Assembly: GCF_001613425.1 (NCBI RefSeq)
Contig: NZ_BDCI01000013.1
Coordinates: forward strand, 124,001 to 188,000
DNA length: 64,000 bases
Source of the DNA: Nocardia vulneris
GTDB lineage: Bacteria > Actinomycetota > Actinomycetes > Mycobacteriales > Mycobacteriaceae
Direction of reading: 5' to 3'
The stretch's first letter is position 1, and each line of letters opens with the position of its first letter. Below the pieces are notes generated by a model, which was not told the DNA's origin, did no database searches, and worked only from the letters and a program-made list of their open reading frames with translations. Positions 46,263 through 56,370 of the stretch are shown in pieces. The position numbers and the translations under genes are program-made.

Positions 46263-47396
46263 ATGCGATCCAGATCGGCGTCTATGATCTTGTGCATGTC
46301 GTCAAACGCCGCGCGGGTCGCCGAGATGGTCGACCTCTTCGCAGGGCCGGGCGGCATGGACGTAGCAGCTCACTGGCTGGGTACCTCCGTTGTCGGCATC
46401 GAGTGGGATGTCAACGCGTGTGAGACGAGGGAAGCTGCAGGGCTGCGGACCAAGTCTGAAGATGTTCGTGATTTGGGCCCCGAATTATTCTCTAAGGCAA
46501 CGATTTTGGCTGGTGGTCCGCCTTGTCAAACGTTCTCGGTTGCCGGCTCGGGAGTCGGTCGCGAGGCTTTGGACGAGGTGCTCAACTTTGTCGATCGAAT
46601 GGGAGCGGGCGACCGAACGGTCAAGGTGGAGCTGAAGAAGCTGAGAGACGAACGCACCGGTCTCGTTCTGGAGCCGCTGCGCTGGGCGCTCGACGCGCTT
46701 GAAGTCCACAGCAAGCCGTACAAAGTCATTGTACTGGAACAGGTTCCGGCTGTATTGCCGGTGTGGGAGCGGATGGGATCTGTACTCGAGTCAAAAGGCT
46801 ACAAGGTAGATACTGGGATACTTCGGGCCGAGCAGTTCGGTGTCCCGCAAACTCGACGTCGCGCGATTCTCGTCGCTCATCTCGACCGTCAGCCGCGACT
46901 CCCACGGCCGACTCACCGACAGTTCCATCGCGATCCCTCGCGGCCCGCGCCGGACGCCCATCTCCCCAATTGGCTGACGATGGGGCCGGTGCTGCAACCG
47001 GATAGAGAATTTGTGATTGTTTCGAATTACGGTTCCGGCGGCAATCCGAAGGCTCGCGGTCAGCGCCGCCACGACCAGCCTGCCTACACTGTGACCGGAA
47101 AAGTATCACGGAACAAGATGGTCACCTCTGATGGGCAGTACCTCAGGAACCTCGACACGGTCGACTCCGGCCGATTGCAAACATTCCCACCTGATTATCC
47201 GTGGGCCGGCAAGGACATCGCGCAGCAGATCGGCAACGCCATCCCGCCACGGCTGGCACTTCATGTCCTGAGCTGGGCGCTGTTCGATCGAGCGCCGAAC
47301 GAGCAAGCTGTTGACGATGCTGTTGCCAGCAGTTGGTTGAAGACAAGGGGCGGCCTGCGCCGAAAGTTGCTCGCGACCGATGACGCCACGCCTTAG
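46263..47396 (+). CDS. DNA (cytosine-5) methyltransferase
   Basis: The protein (377 residues from ATG 46263) has motif I MVDLFAGPGGMD, motif IV GGPPCQTFSVAG with catalytic Cys, motif VI as LEQVPAVL, motif VIII QTRRRAIL, a short target-recognition region and motif X QIGNAIPPRLAL. It should methylate C5 of cytosine in a short site and mark self DNA. A C5 methylase (DrmMII) defines class 2 DISARM. ATG 46263 follows GGTGGGGT; ATG 46296 and 46284 are alternatives, and the frame is open back to the Z1 stop. It is convergent with the RelE-UvrD gene (42-base gap). The recognition site cannot be read from sequence. Confidence 0.95.
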   Translation: MRSRSASMILCMSSNAARVAEMVDLFAGPGGMDVAAHWLGTSVVGIEWDVNACETREAAGLRTKSEDVRDLGPELFSKATILAGGPPCQTFSVAGSGVGREALDEVLNFVDRMGAGDRTVKVELKKLRDERTGLVLEPLRWALDALEVHSKPYKVIVLEQVPAVLPVWERMGSVLESKGYKVDTGILRAEQFGVPQTRRRAILVAHLDRQPRLPRPTHRQFHRDPSRPAPDAHLPNWLTMGPVLQPDREFVIVSNYGSGGNPKARGQRRHDQPAYTVTGKVSRNKMVTSDGQYLRNLDTVDSGRLQTFPPDYPWAGKDIAQQIGNAIPPRLALHVLSWALFDRAPNEQAVDDAVASSWLKTRGGLRRKLLATDDATP

Positions 47397-47438
47397 GGTG
47401 ATGTACGCCCTGTCGCCACTTGATTGTTGGCCGGGTAT

Positions 47439-49628
47439 TCAGCGTGCACCATCCACGCTAGCGGTCCGAAGGATCGGCAATAGAGGTGATGGTTTTCCTG
47501 ACCAAGACAAGGACAGCCGCTCCCGAGCCCGAGAGCCCGCAACATAGAGCAGGCAGCGGAGCCGGTGCTCGGCTTGGCCGCGTGCGTAGCCCTTCAGATT
47601 GCGCACATAGTAGGGCGGAAGACAATCGTCTCCGAGATGTGGCAGCGCGACAGCGCGAAACTCCAAACCTTTGGCTCGGTGCATCGTCAACACCCGGACG
47701 GCGGCTCCAAGATCTGCCTCGTCGGTTCGGTCGGTGACCTCGGCAGCCGGAATGCCTGCTGCGGCCAGGGCATCCAGTACGTCGTTCACCTGTTTGTGCT
47801 CGAGAGCGCACACGGCGACTTCGGACAGCGCGTAGCCTCCTGCGTGCCAGTCTGCGATGCGTGCGGTGAGAGCCCGAAGTTCGTCAGCTCCCGAGGTGAA
47901 ACCCTGAACGTCGAGTTCTGGACCGCTGAAGACCGACCGCGCGCCGGCAAGCGTGTCGGTTGCCAGGTCCAGGTCGTCAACCTCGTCATCGACTACCCGC
48001 ATGCACCAGCCGAGAATCTCCTTCGATGTCCGGTAGTTGATAGTCAGTCGCCGGGAACGTCCCTTCGTCTCGATCCCAAGGTGAGAAAGAGGTGTCCGCT
48101 TTCGATAGATCCGTTGATGAGCGTCTCCGACGATGAACAAATCATCGGTATCCGTCGGTATCAACGCGCGTAGCAATTTCCAGTGGGCGGGGTGCAAGTC
48201 CTGGGCTTCGTCGATGACGGCGTGCCGATACGCAAAGCGTTCGCGCAGATCGGGATCGGCGGTGACCATGGCAGCGGCGCGCGCCGAGAGTTGCGTAAAC
48301 GTCATCAGACCACTCGACTGCATAAGGCGCTCGAACTGCTCGATGGCCTGCCACACGTCCGACCGGTCGACGCGGCTCAGCCGCTCGGCGCGCCCACTCC
48401 GCGGCACATGTATGTAGCCTGCTTCGGTGGTGATCGCGTGCCCCAACACGACCTCTGACCACTCCTCGGCGAGGAATGCAGGATCCCAAGGGTCAGTGGA
48501 GACCAGGGCCGCGCGGGACCAGAGCTCACGGATCTGTGAGTCGTTGTCTGCCAAGAAGTTTGCACCGTTGACTGCGATACGCCCGATGTCGGTGGAGGCC
48601 ACAACGCGCCGGGCCAACGCGTCGATGTTGACGACGTCGATGTTCTCCAGGACAGGTGGACCAGCCAGCAGTTTCAACTGGCTCTCGATCGAGTGCGCCA
48701 GGTTCTTCGTAAACGTTGTGAAAAGTACCTTGTGCCTTGATGTTCGGAGCCGATTGCCCAGGAAACGTGCTCGATGCATCGCTGTGACGGTTTTGCCGGT
48801 TCCCGCGCCTCCGGTCACTCGGTATGGCCCGTTCCATCCGACATGGGTGGCCAGTCTGCGCTGGAGCGGGTGCAGCCAAACGCGCCACTTGGCGAAGTCG
48901 CCCTCCAACATAATGCGTAGTTCGTCGTCTGTCGCGACGTCTATTGTGGTGAAGCTGAGCTGGGAGAGAGGTCGCTGCAGGGCTCCAGCAATATCCTCGA
49001 TATCGACGGTGCCCGGATCTTCGACGACGAGGTCGTGCCATACGTCATCAGGACTTTTGCCGTAGGCGAGGTCCAAAACAGCGTTCCCCTGCGATGCAGG
49101 CAAAGCGGTGATGATCCGTTCGAGCGCGTCCTCATCGGTGACAGATTTGAGCTGCGCTGCGATTTCCGGTGTCACGCCGAAGCGTTCGATATCCGATTGT
49201 CTTACGGCAGAAGGGAACAACGGCACCAACGACCCGTCGACCACGCGATGCTGTCGTGCGTGATCGACCGCTTCGTCAAGAGCAACGGCATCGAAAAGCT
49301 CGGCAGCGCCTGTCTTGGCGTTGACCTGCAAAGTGAGCTTCTCCGCGTATTCGTAGGCCTCGTCGTGATTCTTGATCGCAATCAGATACAGGGCCGGGGT
49401 GCTTGCGCCCTCGCCCGCAGCGAGGAGGACGGCTCGGTACTGGTCATTGACTCGGGCAGTCCGAACGTACTTGTTGGACGCGCCTTTCGGTTGTTTGAGG
49501 TCCAGACCGGTAGCGTTGGGTTCCTGCTGAATCTTGAGGATGAACGGCATCACCTTGTTCCGGATACTGCCGTCCAACGCGGCAAACGATTTGTGGAACA
49601 GATCGTGAATCAGGACCTGTGTCTTCAT
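47439..49628 (-). CDS. UvrD-like SF1 helicase with RelE/ParE-like N-terminus
   Basis: The 729-residue protein begins with about 90 residues resembling the RelE/ParE fold (LKQPKGASNKYVRTARVNDQ, YRAVLL). The SF1 helicase follows: Walker A VTGGAGTGKTVTAMHRARFL (about residue 268), motif II VIDEAQDLHPAHW (about 470), motif IV LTINYRTSKEIL, motif V TMHRAKGLEFRAVALP, motif VI YVAGSRARERL. It is the last gene of the minus-strand operon, 6 bases after drmB. The N-domain may bind ribosome-like RNA or act only as a scaffold; catalytic residues of a toxin cannot be confirmed. Role in defence inferred from the operon. Confidence 0.88.
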   Translation of the reverse strand: MKTQVLIHDLFHKSFAALDGSIRNKVMPFILKIQQEPNATGLDLKQPKGASNKYVRTARVNDQYRAVLLAAGEGASTPALYLIAIKNHDEAYEYAEKLTLQVNAKTGAAELFDAVALDEAVDHARQHRVVDGSLVPLFPSAVRQSDIERFGVTPEIAAQLKSVTDEDALERIITALPASQGNAVLDLAYGKSPDDVWHDLVVEDPGTVDIEDIAGALQRPLSQLSFTTIDVATDDELRIMLEGDFAKWRVWLHPLQRRLATHVGWNGPYRVTGGAGTGKTVTAMHRARFLGNRLRTSRHKVLFTTFTKNLAHSIESQLKLLAGPPVLENIDVVNIDALARRVVASTDIGRIAVNGANFLADNDSQIRELWSRAALVSTDPWDPAFLAEEWSEVVLGHAITTEAGYIHVPRSGRAERLSRVDRSDVWQAIEQFERLMQSSGLMTFTQLSARAAAMVTADPDLRERFAYRHAVIDEAQDLHPAHWKLLRALIPTDTDDLFIVGDAHQRIYRKRTPLSHLGIETKGRSRRLTINYRTSKEILGWCMRVVDDEVDDLDLATDTLAGARSVFSGPELDVQGFTSGADELRALTARIADWHAGGYALSEVAVCALEHKQVNDVLDALAAAGIPAAEVTDRTDEADLGAAVRVLTMHRAKGLEFRAVALPHLGDDCLPPYYVRNLKGYARGQAEHRLRCLLYVAGSRARERLSLSWSGKPSPLLPILRTASVDGAR

Positions 49629-49634
49629 CGTCTG

Positions 49635-51356
49635 CTACCAGCCGTAGTGGCCGCTGAACAGTCCTTCGGCACCCTGGTCGTTCTCATGTGTTCCGAAGAG
49701 CAGCGCACGGTCGAGAAATGTATTGCTCAGTTCGCAAGAGGTTTCCGGAACGAGAACGCAGGCGTGGCAGGCTGCCAGGTTGAGTGCATCGACGCCAGAA
49801 CCTTTTGCTTCGATACAGACAGGGTCAGCAGAACACCACGACAGCCTGGTCAAGCCTTCGCGCAATGCATGGGCAAATCTCGCGGGCTCGGCCTGAGAGG
49901 CTACGCCACCGAGACTTCCCGCTGAGTCCGAACTAGCGGTGTAGATCAGGATTCCAGCGAAGTCCGTGTCCACGAACAGTCGTTCGCGCAAGGATGCGGC
50001 TGGATAGCCCGCGTCGAGCGAAAGCTGGTCGATGAACACATGGGCTAACGTGTGCAGCGCCACCCGCACGATGTCGACCATGGGTGCTTCGGGTCGTCCA
50101 TAGCCACGAGCCCGGGCGTTTGCGGCTCGCTGCAGGAGTGCTCGCCGCGTTGAAGCGAAGGACTGACCCGCCCACTCGTCGAGCATCACTCGATCGAAAG
50201 ATGCGAAGATTCCTTCGCCGATGACTTCTATCGCAGGCAGCCATTGCCGTTGTGTATGGGACAGTTCGCACAATGTGTCGGTGTCGGTGGCACCGACGCC
50301 TTCGAGCCTGGAGAACCCGAAGAGTGCACGGACCTCGCGGAGTCGAGTCACCTTTCGTACCGCAGTGACGAGTGGCGGCAGTCCGTCGTCCAACTCCATT
50401 TTCTTACAGACGAAATCCGATCCGGCCTCACCGTCTCGGCGACCTTCCAACAGTGCTTGGAACTCCTGGCGGCGTAGCATCTCCTCATCGAGATCGGCAT
50501 CGTCGGACTCGCCGCGGCGCCGCTCGATCTCCCCGACGATGTCCTCCACCGTGAACCTGCCTGATGCCGCAGCGAAATTTTCCAGCAGCTTCTCATTGAG
50601 CGCAGCAGGGTCATGCAGTGCGGTCCAGTGTTTATCGACGAACTTCGACAGTGCTTCGGAGTACGGCGGGATGGAGATTGCCGATCGCACCGCTGGGAAC
50701 CACACGTTGGACGCGCCACGCTGCAGAACCTTCGGGATCTCGGCGCACTCTTGAGAGTAGTCGGGACCGAGCCAGGGACGAGCGCCGGTGCACTTGCCGA
50801 ACTCCGCGAGGGCCTTCGGGCCCGTCGCACCGTCCAACGATCGCGGGATAACCCCACAGCCGCATTCGAGTACGAGGTCGGCCAGCGATGAGGTTCTGCC
50901 CAACGCCTTGACCTTCATCTCGTGCGTCGTTCCGGCCGCGGATTGGCCTTTGTGCAGCCATCGGTAGTACGGAAATTCGCCGATATGTCCCCGCCGACAG
51001 GCAGCGATCAAACGGAACGGAGTCAGGTCCGATTTCTCGCGGCAATGGGCGCACTTAGCAATATTCCAATCGCGGGCTAGTTCCTTCATCGAACCGATGC
51101 GCCGGCAGGTCGGACAGATCTGGGTCGCAGGGAACCGAATCACCGGAATATCACGGGTCGTCCCGGCAGGCGGTGATTTCAGCTCACGTACCCGTAGCGA
51201 GCGCGCGAGTCGAGGCTCGCTTACTTCGGTCGCCCTTTCCACCTTCCACTCGTCCAGGCCGACGATCATGAAACTAGTTGTCTCGGAAGGGAAAAGCCCA
51301 CCGATGCCATATGTACTCAGGAGTTGACTGCGCCGGGCTCTGGGGCCAGATTTCAT
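49635..51356 (-). CDS. drmB: DrmB-like protein, DUF1998 (DISARM)
   Basis: The 573-residue protein starts RARRSQLLSTYGIGGLFPSE, a hallmark of DISARM DrmB, and has a zinc ribbon (CPTCRRIG about residue 80, CAHC) followed by CRRGHIGEFPYYRWLH. The C-terminal DUF1998 region includes HTLAHVFIDQLSLDAGYPAA and the cysteine set CSADPVC, CHACVLVPETSC. DrmB acts with the helicase DrmA in DNA binding by DISARM. Its start overlaps the drmA stop by ATGA, as expected for a stoichiometric pair. Confidence 0.9.
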   Translation of the reverse strand: MKSGPRARRSQLLSTYGIGGLFPSETTSFMIVGLDEWKVERATEVSEPRLARSLRVRELKSPPAGTTRDIPVIRFPATQICPTCRRIGSMKELARDWNIAKCAHCREKSDLTPFRLIAACRRGHIGEFPYYRWLHKGQSAAGTTHEMKVKALGRTSSLADLVLECGCGVIPRSLDGATGPKALAEFGKCTGARPWLGPDYSQECAEIPKVLQRGASNVWFPAVRSAISIPPYSEALSKFVDKHWTALHDPAALNEKLLENFAAASGRFTVEDIVGEIERRRGESDDADLDEEMLRRQEFQALLEGRRDGEAGSDFVCKKMELDDGLPPLVTAVRKVTRLREVRALFGFSRLEGVGATDTDTLCELSHTQRQWLPAIEVIGEGIFASFDRVMLDEWAGQSFASTRRALLQRAANARARGYGRPEAPMVDIVRVALHTLAHVFIDQLSLDAGYPAASLRERLFVDTDFAGILIYTASSDSAGSLGGVASQAEPARFAHALREGLTRLSWCSADPVCIEAKGSGVDALNLAACHACVLVPETSCELSNTFLDRALLFGTHENDQGAEGLFSGHYGW

Positions 51357-54300
51357 GAGTTCCTCCTCAGTGCATATGGGTACAATCCACTTTCGGCGTC
51401 AACATCACGCATGCTCTGCAAAGTCGGCCATGGGGCATGTTTCTGCGAGTAGTCGATGGCCTCATCGACCAGTGCTGTGCTCGGCTCTACCAACAGGGCG
51501 GCGTCAGTGTTGGAGTTGCCGTACCTCATGTTCGGCTTGGCGGCACCTTCGTCCGCCCAGACACCTAAAAGTTGGTCGATCTCTTTTCCGGTGGCTTCGG
51601 ATTCCTCCGGGTCTACCCCCGCTACTCGTCGCCTTACGATCCGCGCAACCTCTTGCAGCTCATCCCAGTAGTCCTCGGCGAGAGAGGCCGCGTTGTCTGC
51701 AGTGAGTTGAGGAACCAGTAGACGAGCCAGCGAGACCAAAACACCGTGAAGGCCACGGTCTCGCGCGCGTGCCGCGAAAGGCGTTGCGCTGGTTGCTTCC
51801 ACCGCGCGGTAGAGCGCCTGGTGATAGGGGATGAAATTCTCGTAGTGTGACCGATCACGAGATCGCGCGCTGTTGAAGATGGCGACAACGAGGCCCGGGT
51901 GTCGACGTCCTACTCGGCTGGTTGCTTGAATGTACTCGGCGTTCGACTGCGGCTGACCCATCACTGCCATCAGTCCGAGCCGGTCGATGTCGACACCGAC
52001 CGAAATCATGTTGGTAGCCAAGACTACATCGTTCGGTGAACCATCCTTCAGCGTCTTCTCGATCTGCTTGAGTCGCTCGGGAATCTCCGATGACGCCACA
52101 CGGCTGGTCAATTCGTTGAGTGGACTCAATCCTCGCGCTTTGGTGTGCTTGCGATTGGCAACCAAGTCGAGCCGTTCTCGCACATCTCCTTCGACCTGAA
52201 GGTTCGCACTTCCGAGGACACGCAGGCTGTTGAAGTAGCCTAAGAGTGTCCAGTATGGATCTCGTGTCTGGTCGTCGCCGACGATGTCCGCGGCGGCCTG
52301 TAGCAGAGCCGTGTAGACCCGGACCAGCAAGGTTGCGTGGCTGGCGCCCGGTGCCATGATTCCGACGTACTCGCGCGTCCCGAGCACCTCGGCCGGTGCG
52401 GGCTCCGCGAAAAAGGACCTGTCCGGGTCGATACCAGGCGGTGGGAACTGGGCCGCAGAACGCGCGAACACCGCTTCGATCTGTTTCTGCGCCCGTCGGA
52501 TCGTGGCCGTCGATGCAATCACTTTGGGCCGCCCGTAGGTGCTGCCGTCTGCTAGTGATCGAACGGAACAAGCTGCGTCGATAGCCGTTTCGTAGAGCCC
52601 GACCATAGAGCCGAGTGGACCGGAGATCAGGTGCAACTCGTCTTGAATGATCAGGTCAGGCGGCGCACTCTTGTCGTCGTCGCGAGCGAACAGCTTACCG
52701 ACATCGGCTTTCCACGCCATCATGGCGAACTTGTCGACTGTGCCGAGAACCAGTTCCGGACGTGCGTTGTAGATGTCCTCGTCGACCACGTGAACAGGGA
52801 GCCCATCGGCGAACTCACAACTGGGGTTCTCACAAGCAATGCGCAGATGGCGCTCAGGTTTGCGCACCACTGCGTAGTTCGTTGCTTCGAGAGGTTCACC
52901 ACACCAAGGACATTGGGTGAGCTGTCGGGGGTTCTTCTCGGCTATCTCGCGGTTGTCGCGGAGTTCGCGTATAGCGCGCTGAGCTTCATCGAGTGTATTG
53001 GGCGTACCGCCCGAGCCAACCCACAAGCCGATCGACAGGCAGCGATCGCCGAGTCTCGTCACGTCCGACCGCCGTACCGTCTCGAGCGCGCATATCAGCA
53101 TCGAGGCGCGCTCGAACTGTTGAATCGTCAGCAGCCGCAGGGTATATCGCATGATCACGGCTACACCGACTGCCTCTCGATTCTTCAATCGGCGGTACAT
53201 GATGGAGAAGGCGATCAAACCCAGGTAGGCCTCAGTCTTACCGCCACCAGTTGGAAACCACAACAGGTCTGCGATATCGCGATCCGGGTGTCGTCGGTCG
53301 CTCAAAGCGGGCAGGTTGAGCAAGATGTAAGCGATCTGAAAGGGATACCACCGTTGATCCTCGCCCGACCCGAGTTGACCTGTGGCCCCGGCACGTATCC
53401 ATTCTTGCCGGGCACGCTGCAGCTGCATGGCGCGGTTCGCCAGACGGAATGCCAACATCGAATCCGGGTCGTGCTCTAGCAGCGCGATCCCCCGCTCGAT
53501 GCGTGCGGCGGCTTTGCGGGCATCGTCGATATGTCGAGCAGCGGTAGGGAGAAGTTCGGCGGCGATGCCCGCATCGCCGCCCGCCACTTTTGCTTCGAGT
53601 TCGTTGATCCAGACTCGGTAGGCAGAGGTCAGTGCCCACAAATTCGCGCTTATCACTTCATCACTCGCCGTCGCGAGGGTTTCCATTCGAAGATCGATCG
53701 CGTCATCGAGTCCACCCGGGCGAGCACGCGGAATCTCGTGTGTAGGGAGGAAGGTTGTCGACACCGTGGCGGTCATATTGTCGACTGTGGTCGACCGCTC
53801 CCAGTATGCCGCGCAGCCGTGACCAACAGCAAAAGTGTGCATGGCGCGATAGAGCAGTGCCGCGCTGTCGAGGTCGTCGTCGTGTCCGATATTTCGATGT
53901 TGGGTCCGGTCGGTAATCGCGGGTTCGGGCGTTGTGATCGTCAGACCGACCTGGAACCAGGCTTTCGAATCCCGCAGTTCGCCCTTGGGGGTCGGCTGCT
54001 TGTTCCGGAGCGTGACAGTTACCGTGACAACGCCGTCTCGTTCCGGCCGAACGTAGCGATGCAGCTCGAGTCCGGGCTCGATCTCCTCCGAGTAAGTTCC
54101 GGCCGGACTCAGCTTCTGCGTGACGGTAATCAGTTCGAGGGGGACCCGTTCCCACTTGCCTGTGCGTGCGGATCGCGCTCCAGCCGTCGCGCCGTCCGGC
54201 ACATCGAGAGCAACGTAGTGAGCCGCTCGGGCGCTGATGGCGATTGCCGACGATACCGAAGTACGTACGGAGAAGGTCAGTCCCATCGAGGACGGGTATC

Positions 54301-54568
54301 GCATCCTCGCCTGAACGACAGGGGTGTCATCGAACGGATCTTTGTCTGCCGGCTCAACTCCGTCAGGTTCGGGCACCTCCTGCAGTTCATCGTCGGCGGG
54401 CCACAGGACGCCGACCACGTAGCGATCGAGAGGAGCCTCTTCGAGGATCTCTCCGATGTTCGCTGTGTCGTCTGGAGCAGGTCCGAAGACATCCCGGGCA
54501 AGCTCCTCGACCATCTCGCGACGGAACCGATACTTTTCGTTCAATGTTGCGGACATCGACTCGATCAC
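51353..54568 (-). CDS. drmA: DrmA-like SF2 helicase (DISARM)
   Basis: The 1071-residue protein matches DrmA in length and motifs. The N-terminus (RREMVEELARDVFGPAPDDT) is followed by a beta-rich region; Walker A WFPTGGGKTEAYLGL lies near residue 436, motif II QDELHLISGPLGSMVGLYET near 638, motif V ATNMISVGVDIDRLGLM near 852 and motif VI YIQATSRVGRRHPGL near 878. DrmA is the core DISARM translocase that with DrmB recognises incoming DNA. The GTG at 54568 overlaps the upstream stop by GTGA; ATG 54556 is also possible. Confidence 0.92.
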   Translation of the reverse strand: MIESMSATLNEKYRFRREMVEELARDVFGPAPDDTANIGEILEEAPLDRYVVGVLWPADDELQEVPEPDGVEPADKDPFDDTPVVQARMRYPSSMGLTFSVRTSVSSAIAISARAAHYVALDVPDGATAGARSARTGKWERVPLELITVTQKLSPAGTYSEEIEPGLELHRYVRPERDGVVTVTVTLRNKQPTPKGELRDSKAWFQVGLTITTPEPAITDRTQHRNIGHDDDLDSAALLYRAMHTFAVGHGCAAYWERSTTVDNMTATVSTTFLPTHEIPRARPGGLDDAIDLRMETLATASDEVISANLWALTSAYRVWINELEAKVAGGDAGIAAELLPTAARHIDDARKAAARIERGIALLEHDPDSMLAFRLANRAMQLQRARQEWIRAGATGQLGSGEDQRWYPFQIAYILLNLPALSDRRHPDRDIADLLWFPTGGGKTEAYLGLIAFSIMYRRLKNREAVGVAVIMRYTLRLLTIQQFERASMLICALETVRRSDVTRLGDRCLSIGLWVGSGGTPNTLDEAQRAIRELRDNREIAEKNPRQLTQCPWCGEPLEATNYAVVRKPERHLRIACENPSCEFADGLPVHVVDEDIYNARPELVLGTVDKFAMMAWKADVGKLFARDDDKSAPPDLIIQDELHLISGPLGSMVGLYETAIDAACSVRSLADGSTYGRPKVIASTATIRRAQKQIEAVFARSAAQFPPPGIDPDRSFFAEPAPAEVLGTREYVGIMAPGASHATLLVRVYTALLQAAADIVGDDQTRDPYWTLLGYFNSLRVLGSANLQVEGDVRERLDLVANRKHTKARGLSPLNELTSRVASSEIPERLKQIEKTLKDGSPNDVVLATNMISVGVDIDRLGLMAVMGQPQSNAEYIQATSRVGRRHPGLVVAIFNSARSRDRSHYENFIPYHQALYRAVEATSATPFAARARDRGLHGVLVSLARLLVPQLTADNAASLAEDYWDELQEVARIVRRRVAGVDPEESEATGKEIDQLLGVWADEGAAKPNMRYGNSNTDAALLVEPSTALVDEAIDYSQKHAPWPTLQSMRDVDAESGLYPYALRRNS

Positions 54569-56370
54569 GACATGTCCTCCCTCTCAGTCCAATCCGGTCG
54601 AGCCATACCGACGAGGCGCGGAACGAGCCATAATCCGGACGCTCCTAGATGGGCGTTCTCTGTAACTTGCGGTTCACTGGCGACAGTTTCCACCGAGATG
54701 ACCGACAATCCGGTCAACTTCGTCGGCCAACGGGAGGCACAGTAGAACGCTTTGGCGAACGCGACGTCGAAGGCTTGACTGGTGCGACCTATCTCCTCGC
54801 CGGTATCGGAAACGAAGTTGTACGAAGGTAACTCGCGAGTGGAACGTGCGCGATCGAGGTGCGCCTCCACGCGAACGCCATCGGGACGTTTGCTGAGCCT
54901 GCTTTGCACTTCACGGGCGGTCAGCTCGTCACCGTAGGGCTTGTCGGTGCATACATCCGAATAGCCGAATTCTATCGATCGAGTACGGCGTGACTTTCCC
55001 CTTCCCGGCACCTTCTCGAGTACGCGGTCGAGATACTTGTCTTTGTCGTACCACGCTCGTGGCGGCGGTATCTCACACGCGAGTATCTTGTCTCTGGCTC
55101 GACTTAGCCCGACGTATCGAGTGCGTACAGTAGGCCACGAGTCGTCTCCTGTTTTCAGGTAGACGGGATCAATGAGGAATACACGGTCGAATTCGAGTCC
55201 TTTGGACTTGTGGACCGTGGATATGACTATTTCTGCGGTGTCCTGCTCGACGAGCGTGAGCGGTACCGCACCCGATCGGATCAAAGAACGTAGACGTAAC
55301 ATGTTGAGAGAGCGGCTGTTTCGAGACACTCCCTCCGCTTCTTTGAGTAGATACCAGGCGTCGTCGGGGGCGACCCCTGAGGGAAGGGCATCGAGTGCGG
55401 CCTCGACGTCCGCCCGCGCGATATCCGTGCCTACTGCGCCGGCCAAGACGCGTGCGATCCAGCGTGCAGGACCGAACTCTTGAGCGGCTCGCCGAACTGT
55501 GTGATGTATGCCGGCGCTGCGCAGTAGCTGGGACGTGCGCAGTACCTCGCCGTTCGACATGCAGAGTACTGCGGTGTGTCCTTGGGGTGCAGTCAGGATG
55601 TCGGTCCAGTGCTGGGGCTCGCCGAGATGCGGAAGTTCAGCGTCGAACTCGCGAATCATGGCGCGGGCTCGAGCTGCGTCCGACTCATTACGAAGCTGGG
55701 CACCGAGTTCGATCACTCGTCTCGGATCGTATCCGCGAGCGCGGTAGTTCCGCTCGAACGAGACCTGCTGTGCTCCCAGTTCTCGCAGAACATCGAAAAC
55801 CTCGGTGGACTCGGACTTGCTCTTGCTCTCCGTGAGTTGAAAGTCGTAAATGCCTTGGAGGGGATCCCCGAGGGCGGTGATGCCGACCTGAGAGTCGAGT
55901 GACCGCAGGACGGCGATAACGAATGCGGCGCGATCACCGACCAGATCTTGGATCTCATCGATGACCAAGTGCCGCAACGACTCCAGTTCATGGGGTGGCT
56001 CGTCGGTTTCGGTCAGGTACTTCGTCGCCTGCCGGATCCGGGCATCGTAGGATCCGAACGGATCGATTCCTGCGTCGACCAGCAAACGGTTGGCGAAGGA
56101 GTCGAAGGTTCTGACGTTGGCCCGCGCGACCTCGCGCAAATCCAGCCGGCGAAGAACCGCGTCTACCGCGGCGCGGGAGAAACTGAGGACCAAGATCTCC
56201 AAGGAAGCCGAAAGATCCTCTTCCTGAACGAGATGAGCGATTCGTGCCGCAACTACCTCGGTCTTGCCTTGTCCAGCGCCCGCTACGACGAGATATCGGG
56301 TGCTGAGCGGTGCCTCGGCGATTGCTCGTTGTACGGTATCGAGTTCGACTGCCCCAAGATCAGTGTTCAT
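54565..56370 (-). CDS. UvrD/Rep-like SF1 helicase
   Basis: The 601-residue protein has Walker A VVAGAGQGKTEVVAARI (about residue 30), motif II VIDEIQDLVGDRA (about 135), motif III ITALGDPLQGIYDF, motif IV FERNYRARGYDP, motif V STVHKSKGLEFDRVFLIDPV (about 390) and motif VI RYVGLSRARDKIL. The last 130 residues form a C-terminal domain of unknown type. It lies between the HSP90-helicase gene (11-base overlap) and drmA (4-base overlap), so it is made together with them. I find no nuclease motif in its tail. Confidence 0.9.
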   Translation of the reverse strand: MNTDLGAVELDTVQRAIAEAPLSTRYLVVAGAGQGKTEVVAARIAHLVQEEDLSASLEILVLSFSRAAVDAVLRRLDLREVARANVRTFDSFANRLLVDAGIDPFGSYDARIRQATKYLTETDEPPHELESLRHLVIDEIQDLVGDRAAFVIAVLRSLDSQVGITALGDPLQGIYDFQLTESKSKSESTEVFDVLRELGAQQVSFERNYRARGYDPRRVIELGAQLRNESDAARARAMIREFDAELPHLGEPQHWTDILTAPQGHTAVLCMSNGEVLRTSQLLRSAGIHHTVRRAAQEFGPARWIARVLAGAVGTDIARADVEAALDALPSGVAPDDAWYLLKEAEGVSRNSRSLNMLRLRSLIRSGAVPLTLVEQDTAEIVISTVHKSKGLEFDRVFLIDPVYLKTGDDSWPTVRTRYVGLSRARDKILACEIPPPRAWYDKDKYLDRVLEKVPGRGKSRRTRSIEFGYSDVCTDKPYGDELTAREVQSRLSKRPDGVRVEAHLDRARSTRELPSYNFVSDTGEEIGRTSQAFDVAFAKAFYCASRWPTKLTGLSVISVETVASEPQVTENAHLGASGLWLVPRLVGMARPDWTEREDMS

